Origin: Sphingomonas sp. BK580
GTDB taxonomy: Bacteria; Pseudomonadota; Alphaproteobacteria; Sphingomonadales; Sphingomonadaceae
Direction of reading: 5' to 3'
DNA length: 64,000 bases
Assembly (NCBI RefSeq): GCF_014194975.1
Contig: NZ_JACIAY010000015.1
Coordinates: forward strand, 62,001 to 126,000
The notes under the pieces were generated by a model. The model worked only from the letters and a program-made list of their open reading frames with translations, was not told where the DNA came from and did not search any database. Both the position numbers and the translations under genes were made by a program. Shown here one piece after another: positions 59,148 to 64,000 of this stretch; position 1 is the stretch's first letter; every line of letters starts with the position of its first letter.

Positions 59148-61019
59148 TTAGAACTCCGACCAATCGTCCTGCGCCACCGCGACCGCGGCGCTGCCGCGAT
59201 TGGCGCGCGCGCCGGCGGCGATGCGTGCGCCCACGTTCGCAGCGCGGGCCTGGAGCTGGTGCACCGGTGAGGCGACCGCCTCCTGCCGCACGGCGACGGC
59301 GTGCGCCGGCCGATCGCCCAGACGGAAGCGGCTGACCTGCCGTGCCATGTTCTCGGTCTCCTCGGCCAGGCTGCGCGCGGCGGCGGTGGCTTCTTCCACC
59401 ATGGCCGCGTTCTGCTGGGTCACGCCGTCCATCTCGCTGACGGCGGTGTTGACCTGCTGGAGTCCGGTCGCCTGCTGCTCGGCCGCCGAGGCGATGTCGG
59501 ACACGAGCGCGCTGATCTCGCCGATCCGCCCGGTGATGCGGCTGAGCGCCTCGCCCGCCTGCGCCACCAGCGTGACGCCGGCGTCGACCTGCTCGGTCGA
59601 GGCGGTGATCTTGCTCTTCACGTCCTTCGCGGCGTCGGCCGAGCGCTGCGCCAGCGCACGCACCTCGGAGGCGACCACCGCGAAGCCCTTGCCGGCGTCC
59701 CCCGCGCGCGCCGCCTCGACGCCCGCGTTGAGCGCGAGCAGGTTGGTCTGGAACGCGATACCGTCGATCACCGCGATGATCTCGCTGATCTCGTTGGACG
59801 AGCGCTCGATCCCGTTCATCGCTTCGACCGCGCGGCGGACGACGTCACCCGACTGTTCGGCGTCGCGGCGCGTGTCGATCACGACGCCGTTGACCTTGGT
59901 GGCGTTGGCGGCGGTGTCACGTACCGTGGTGGTGATCTCGTGCATCGCGGCCGCAGTTTCCTCGAGGCTGGCGGCCTGCTGCTCGGTGCGGCGCGACAGG
60001 TCGTCCGACGCCTGCCTGATGTCGCTGGCGCCGTTGGTGATCCCCTCGGCGCTGGCGTTGACCGCGGTGAGCGTGCCCGCGACCGACTGCATCGCGTTGT
60101 TGAAGTCGTCCTTCAGCTTGGCGAACGAACCGGTCAGCTCGGCCTCGATCCGGGCGGTGAGGTCCCCGCGCGCGAGCGAGTCGAGCCCGCTGCCGACGCT
60201 GTCGACGATCAGCCGCGTCTGCTCCTGCTTGGCGCGCTCGGCGGCGACGAGCTGGTCGCGGAACGCCACCATCGAGCCGGCGAGCTCACCCACCTCGTCG
60301 CGGCGCGGATCCACCGCGACCTCGGCGGTGAGATCGCCCGCGCCGAGACGCCGCATGGTCGCGGTCATCGCGGTCAGCGGCGTCGCGATGCCGCGGATCA
60401 GCGAGAGGAGAAGGACGACGGTCAGCGCGAGCGCGGCGAGGCTGAGCCCGATCGTGACGTTGCGCGAGCGGAGATACAGCGCGCTCGCCGCGTCCATCTC
60501 CGTCTCCATCAGCTTGACCTGGACGCGTTGCATCTCGGCCGCATCGTCGTTGCCGCGATCGAAGACCGGCTTGCTGCTGCGATAGGCGGCGAGGGCCTCC
60601 GCGTTGTGGTTGTCGTGCGAGAGCTGCATCGTGACGCGCGACTGCGCCATGTACGTGGCCCAATGCTGGCGGAAGGTGCGGAAGGTCTCGATCGCCTTGG
60701 GATTGGTCAGGTTCTTGTCGAGGTACGCGATCTTGTCGTTGATCAGCGCGTCCTGCTCGCTCGCCTCCTTCTCGGCCTCGGCGATCTTGATCGGCTCGGT
60801 CGACAGGATGCTGGTCGCCTCGGCGACACGATAGTCGGACGTGGCGGTGTTCACCGTGGCGATGGCGACGAGTTTCTCACGCCGGCTACGCCCGAGCGTC
60901 TCGGCAGCATCGTTCAACTTGCTCTGAGCGCTGATCGACATCACCGCCATCACGATCAAAGCGGCGGCGAGGATGCCGAAAGCGGTAAGCAGCTTGGCGC
61001 TGATCTTCATGTTCTTCAT
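59148..61019 (-). CDS. Methyl-accepting chemotaxis protein
   Basis: A 623-residue transmembrane chemoreceptor. N-terminal helix (MKISAKLLTAFGILAAALIV), a periplasmic four-helix-bundle ligand domain (about 30-190), a second helix (about 190-212) and HAMP (about 212-265) are followed by a second HAMP-like region. The signalling domain has the hairpin tip EIIAVIDGIAFQTNLLALNA and AARAGDAGKGFAVVASEVRA. The four-helix-bundle domain type commonly senses small ligands in the periplasm; the ligand here is unknown. No che genes are adjacent. Confidence 0.94.
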   Translation of the reverse strand: MKNMKISAKLLTAFGILAAALIVMAVMSISAQSKLNDAAETLGRSRREKLVAIATVNTATSDYRVAEATSILSTEPIKIAEAEKEASEQDALINDKIAYLDKNLTNPKAIETFRTFRQHWATYMAQSRVTMQLSHDNHNAEALAAYRSSKPVFDRGNDDAAEMQRVQVKLMETEMDAASALYLRSRNVTIGLSLAALALTVVLLLSLIRGIATPLTAMTATMRRLGAGDLTAEVAVDPRRDEVGELAGSMVAFRDQLVAAERAKQEQTRLIVDSVGSGLDSLARGDLTARIEAELTGSFAKLKDDFNNAMQSVAGTLTAVNASAEGITNGASDIRQASDDLSRRTEQQAASLEETAAAMHEITTTVRDTAANATKVNGVVIDTRRDAEQSGDVVRRAVEAMNGIERSSNEISEIIAVIDGIAFQTNLLALNAGVEAARAGDAGKGFAVVASEVRALAQRSADAAKDVKSKITASTEQVDAGVTLVAQAGEALSRITGRIGEISALVSDIASAAEQQATGLQQVNTAVSEMDGVTQQNAAMVEEATAAARSLAEETENMARQVSRFRLGDRPAHAVAVRQEAVASPVHQLQARAANVGARIAAGARANRGSAAVAVAQDDWSEF

Positions 61020-61207
61020 GGAACGGACCTCACGATGGTGAGGCGATAATAGGGCCGATACGTTTCCAACCTCTTATCATGGATCGCTGTCTAAACCGGG
61101 TGTTTACGACTAGGCCCCAACATGGTTAGCCGATGATGACGCGCGCCTTCTTGCACGACACGGCCCGCCGCGCCGCCGGCGCGCCCGCGGCGCGGGGCTG
61201 AACGGCG

Positions 61208-61612
61208 TTGGCGCGGCTGCGGTACCTGATCGCGCGCCGACCGACGGCACTGGCGTGGTTGCTGCTGCTCGCGCTCGCGCTGCGGCTGGTCGTGCCCGCC
61301 GGCTTCATGCCCGACACCTCGGCGCGCGCGGTGACGCTGGTCGCCTGTCCCGAATGGGGCGCGGGCCCGGCCGTGTCGGGGCATCACGCGGCGCACGACC
61401 GCGCCGATCACGGTCGATCGCACCGCCATGCCGAGCCGCCCTGCGCCTTCGCCGGCCTGGGGTCACCGACGCTCGCCGCCGGCGACGCGGCGCCGCTGAC
61501 GCCTCCCGCCGACGCCGTCGCGCGGGCAGCGACGCCGCTCGGCCGGGCGCTCGGGCTGCTCGCGACCGAGCGCCTTCGTCCACCGGCGCACGCGCCGCCC
61601 GCGCGCGGCTGA
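61208..61612 (+). CDS. DUF2946-type small exported protein
   Basis: A 134-residue protein. An N-terminal membrane helix (TALAWLLLLALALRLVVPAG) leads to the family signature GFMPD, a His-rich loop (SGHHAAHDRADHGRSHRHAE) and the PPCAFAGLGS motif. DUF2946 proteins have been noted beside TonB receptors and copper genes, and the His cluster would suit metal binding; this is family lore, not proof. Start TTG at 61208 is the only suitable codon. A TonB receptor gene follows 85 bases downstream on the same strand. Confidence 0.78.
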   Translation: MARLRYLIARRPTALAWLLLLALALRLVVPAGFMPDTSARAVTLVACPEWGAGPAVSGHHAAHDRADHGRSHRHAEPPCAFAGLGSPTLAAGDAAPLTPPADAVARAATPLGRALGLLATERLRPPAHAPPARG

Positions 61613-61697
61613 TCCTCGACCATCCCGCCCGGCGCACGCTGGCGCGCGGGCCTGTCAGCGGCGGCGTGCCTCAGGCGCGCGAACGATCGGAAACCTC

Positions 61698-63710
61698 ATG
61701 TCACGTCATCTTCTCTCCGGGAGCGCGATCGCGCTCGCCAGTCTTCCCGCCGTGGCGTGCGCGCAGGACGCGCCCGACCCGGCCTCCACCACCGGCGTCA
61801 CCATCGGCGAGGTGGTCGTCACCGCGCGGTCGATGACCCGTTCTACCGGCGAGGTGCTCACGTCCGTCGACGTGCTCGGTGGCGATGTCGCGCAGCGGCA
61901 GAGCGTCGACAATGCCTGGGAGCTCTTCGCGCGGCTGCCCGGGGTCGTGCTGACCGACTTCGGTCAGGGCACCACCTCGGGGCGCTTCTCGATCCGGGGC
62001 TTCAACGGCGAGGGTGAGATCAACGCGGTCAAGCTGCTGATCGACGGCATCCCTTCCAACGACAACGCGGGGCGGATGGACCTCATCGATCTGGTCTCGC
62101 CGCTCGCGATCGGCTCGGTCGAGCTGGTGCGCGGCACCTCCGACCCGCGCTGGGGGCTTCATGCCATCGCCGGCAGCGCCGATATCGTCACGCGCAGCGG
62201 CGGCACCTACCTGGACACGCGGGTTAGCGCTGGCGCGTTCGGCACCGCCGAGCTGCAGGTCGCCGCTGGCGCGGAGACCGGGCGGCTGAGCCAGAATCTC
62301 GCGTTCGGCTACCGCCGATCGGACGGCTACCGCGACCATGCCGGCTTCGACCGGCTGTCTCTGTCGGGCAAGTGGCGGCTGGATCTCGGCGACGCGCAGC
62401 TCGGGCTGATCGCGCGCCACGGCCGCGGCGGCGCGGACGAGCCCGGCTATCTCACCGACGCCGACGCGTACACCGACCGGCGCCGCTCCTACGCGGTGTC
62501 GGCGAGCGACGGCGGCACGCGCGAGCTCGGCCAATATGCGGTGACGCTGGACGCCGCGCCCAGCGAGCACGTCGCGCTATCCCTCAGCGGCTACGCCAAC
62601 ACGATCGACGACAATCGCTACGTCCGCTTCTCCGCGGGCGTGCCGCAGCAGCAGCGGCTGACCGCGGAGCAGCAATACGGAGTCGTCGGCGCGGTCCACT
62701 GGCACGCCGCGCCGTGGCTGATGGCCGAGGCCGGCGGCGACGTGCAGTGGCAGCACAATATCAGCCGGCGCTGGACGACGGACAACCGTCGCGTCATCGC
62801 GGCGACCCGCGACCAGGACATCGACCTGACCGTCGGCGGCGGTTACGTCCAGGCGGTCCTGACGCCGCTGCGCTGGCTGCGCGTGACGCCGGCGTGGCGG
62901 CTCGACCGGGTCGGCGGCGACTATGTCAACCGGCTCGACGGTCGCGGCTATCCGGTCAACGACAATGGCACGATCAGCCAGCCCAAGTTGTCGGTCGCGG
63001 TCGAGCCGACCGCGGGGGTGACCGCCTATGGCAATTACGGGCGCACCTTCCAGATCGGCGCGGGCTCGGGCGCGTTCATCGTGCCGCCGCGCGCGCGTGA
63101 CGTCGCGCCGTCGATCAACGAGGGCTATGAGGCGGGCGTGCGGCTGGCGCGCGGGCGGTGGCTCACCGCGCGCGCCGCGCTGTGGCAGCAGACCGCGAGC
63201 GGCGAGCTGCGCCGACGGCTCAACGATCCGGCGGGCGAGTTCGACAATCTCGGGGCGACGCGGCGACGCGGCTTCGACCTTGAGGCGAGCGTGCAGGGCG
63301 GGCGCGGCTGGTCGGCCTGGGCGAGCTGGTCGCGCCAGAAGGCGGTGATCCGCGTGCCTGACCCGGCGACGCCGTCGCAGGCCGGCAACGAGATCGATCA
63401 CGTGCCGCGCGACGTCTACACCGCCGGCTTGGAATGGGCGCCGCACGGGGGGCGCTGGCGCGGGTCGCTGTGGGGCAACGGCCAGTCGTCCTACGAGCTC
63501 ACTCCCGCGAACGCGCAGGGGCGGTTCGGACGCTATGTCCAGCTCACCGCCGAGGCGGGCTATCAGCTCACCCGCGCGCTGGAGGTGTCGCTCCAGCTGC
63601 GCAACCTTGCCGACGATCGGCACGAATATGTCTGGTACGATGGCACGCAGCGGCTCCACGCACCCGCCGACCCGCGCACGCTCGCGGGGGCGGTGCGGGC
63701 GCGCTTCTAG
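61698..63710 (+). CDS. TonB-dependent outer-membrane receptor
   Basis: A 670-residue outer-membrane transporter. Signal peptide LLSGSAIALASLPAVACAQ, TonB-box-like GEVVVTARSMT near residue 37, plug domain with FSIRGFNGEGEINAVKLLID and SVELVRGTSDPRWGLHAIAG, then a beta barrel ending in a terminal Phe (GAVRARF). The preceding DUF2946 gene suggests a metal (possibly copper) or metallophore role, but the sequence itself does not identify a ligand. It is smaller than the other receptor in the window. Confidence 0.94.
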   Translation: MSRHLLSGSAIALASLPAVACAQDAPDPASTTGVTIGEVVVTARSMTRSTGEVLTSVDVLGGDVAQRQSVDNAWELFARLPGVVLTDFGQGTTSGRFSIRGFNGEGEINAVKLLIDGIPSNDNAGRMDLIDLVSPLAIGSVELVRGTSDPRWGLHAIAGSADIVTRSGGTYLDTRVSAGAFGTAELQVAAGAETGRLSQNLAFGYRRSDGYRDHAGFDRLSLSGKWRLDLGDAQLGLIARHGRGGADEPGYLTDADAYTDRRRSYAVSASDGGTRELGQYAVTLDAAPSEHVALSLSGYANTIDDNRYVRFSAGVPQQQRLTAEQQYGVVGAVHWHAAPWLMAEAGGDVQWQHNISRRWTTDNRRVIAATRDQDIDLTVGGGYVQAVLTPLRWLRVTPAWRLDRVGGDYVNRLDGRGYPVNDNGTISQPKLSVAVEPTAGVTAYGNYGRTFQIGAGSGAFIVPPRARDVAPSINEGYEAGVRLARGRWLTARAALWQQTASGELRRRLNDPAGEFDNLGATRRRGFDLEASVQGGRGWSAWASWSRQKAVIRVPDPATPSQAGNEIDHVPRDVYTAGLEWAPHGGRWRGSLWGNGQSSYELTPANAQGRFGRYVQLTAEAGYQLTRALEVSLQLRNLADDRHEYVWYDGTQRLHAPADPRTLAGAVRARF

Positions 63711-63738
63711 CGGATGTTCGCAGGCTGAAACTTAAGCG

Positions 63739-63758
63739 TGCTCCTGCGCGCGTAGGAG
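63739..63758. repeat. Short palindrome after the TonB receptor
   Basis: gctcctgcgcgcgtaggagc forms a hairpin (gctcct/aggagc, with gcgcgc in the loop side) and has a near copy at about 42364 followed, as here, by ccc. A second hairpin (ctccggcg/cgccggag, around 63796-63812) lies close by. Confidence 0.6.
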
Positions 63759-63859
63759 CCCAGTGCCACGAACATTATCCTGATGGCCCCGGGCTCCGGC
63801 GTTCGCCGGAGCACGCGTCGCGTCCTGGCGAACCGTCGCGCATAGTTCCGAGATGCCGT

Positions 63860-64000
63860 TCAGGCCTCCGGCACCGGCGCGCCGAGCTGGCGGGCGACGC
63901 GGGCGACATCTTCGTCGCTGGGCGGCTCCGGTAGATCTTCGCCCGGCAGCAGCGCGTCGTCGGGGATGCCGGGGGCACCGCTCGCGAGCGGTGCGTCGAC
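63860..64000 (-). CDS. C-terminal end of an unidentified gene (5' part outside window)
   Basis: On the minus strand the frame entering the window at 64000 codes 46 residues and stops at 63860-63862. The sequence (APGIPDDALLPGEDLPEPPS then DEDVARVARQLGAPVPEA) is acidic and Pro-rich, as often seen at protein ends. It gives no hint of family, and the frame is only probable because codon use looks typical. Confidence 0.4.
   Translation of the reverse strand, partial: VDAPLASGAPGIPDDALLPGEDLPEPPSDEDVARVARQLGAPVPEA

Noticed and set aside
1..64000. CRISPR arrays, rRNA genes, insertion sequences.
   Set aside because: No regularly spaced repeats, no rRNA sequence and no transposase was seen.

Overview
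The window is high-GC bacterial DNA packed with genes on both strands. Family content and gene order point to a sphingomonad (Alphaproteobacteria, probably Sphingomonas or a close relative). The markers are a short ATP synthase epsilon subunit, argD-argF-hslO, hemF-trmL-petABC, dnaJ-yihY-fabI-aroC, large TonB-dependent receptors, EcfG-type lifestyle genes such as PAS/GAF diguanylate cyclases, and families of dispersed short palindromes. The species assignment is inference. There is no rRNA, IS element, phage or CRISPR array.

Layout. 0-9 kb: the end of an atp operon (atpD, a coiled-coil membrane protein gene, atpC), priA, a small monooxygenase-like membrane protein, a zinc alcohol dehydrogenase, a YdfG-like SDR, a GAF-PAS-GGDEF protein and xerC. 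9-17 kb: dedA, gshB, yraN, a cytochrome c, a DUF983 protein, a secreted protein of unknown function, divergent rsmI/lpoA, a citE-like gene, a lipoprotein and a TlpA-like thioredoxin. 17-24 kb: purA, a low-complexity secreted protein, aroC, a GNAT, fabI, yihY and a CbpA-like DnaJ. 24-29 kb: argD, argF, hslO, a possible small RNA with a strong terminator, queC and queE. 29-34 kb: a secreted protein, a Met-rich lipoprotein, lipB, two membrane proteins and a GNAT. 33.5-38 kb: hemF, trmL and the bc1 complex petABC. 38-43.8 kb: a TonB receptor, tRNA-Arg(CCT), a GH39 enzyme, a DUF1080 protein and a small ORF. 43.8-49.3 kb: two Tat-exported ferritin-like proteins and a kdpDE pair without kdpFABC beside it. 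49.7-53.2 kb: an S10 peptidase, a MarR regulator, ilvE and tRNA-Gln(TTG). 53.4-57.1 kb: an OB-fold (BOF-like) secreted protein divergent from a PhoP/PhoQ-like two-component system, then a GH43 enzyme. 57.1-64 kb: an aldo/keto reductase, an SDR, a chemotaxis receptor, a DUF2946 protein followed by a second TonB receptor, and the 3' end of an unidentified gene.

Most of the window is core metabolism: respiration (ATP synthase, bc1), arginine, aromatic and branched-chain amino acids, fatty acids, queuosine, heme, lipoate and purines. Accessory functions are plant-polymer use (GH39, GH43, DUF1080, TonB receptor), envelope stress sensing and metal handling. No single obvious new defence or mobile system was found. 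The most interesting loci are the BOF protein/PhoPQ-like module, the ferritin-like pair next to the stand-alone kdpDE, the coiled-coil gene inside the atp operon, the Met-rich lipoprotein, and the hairpin/terminator structures upstream of queC and aroC.
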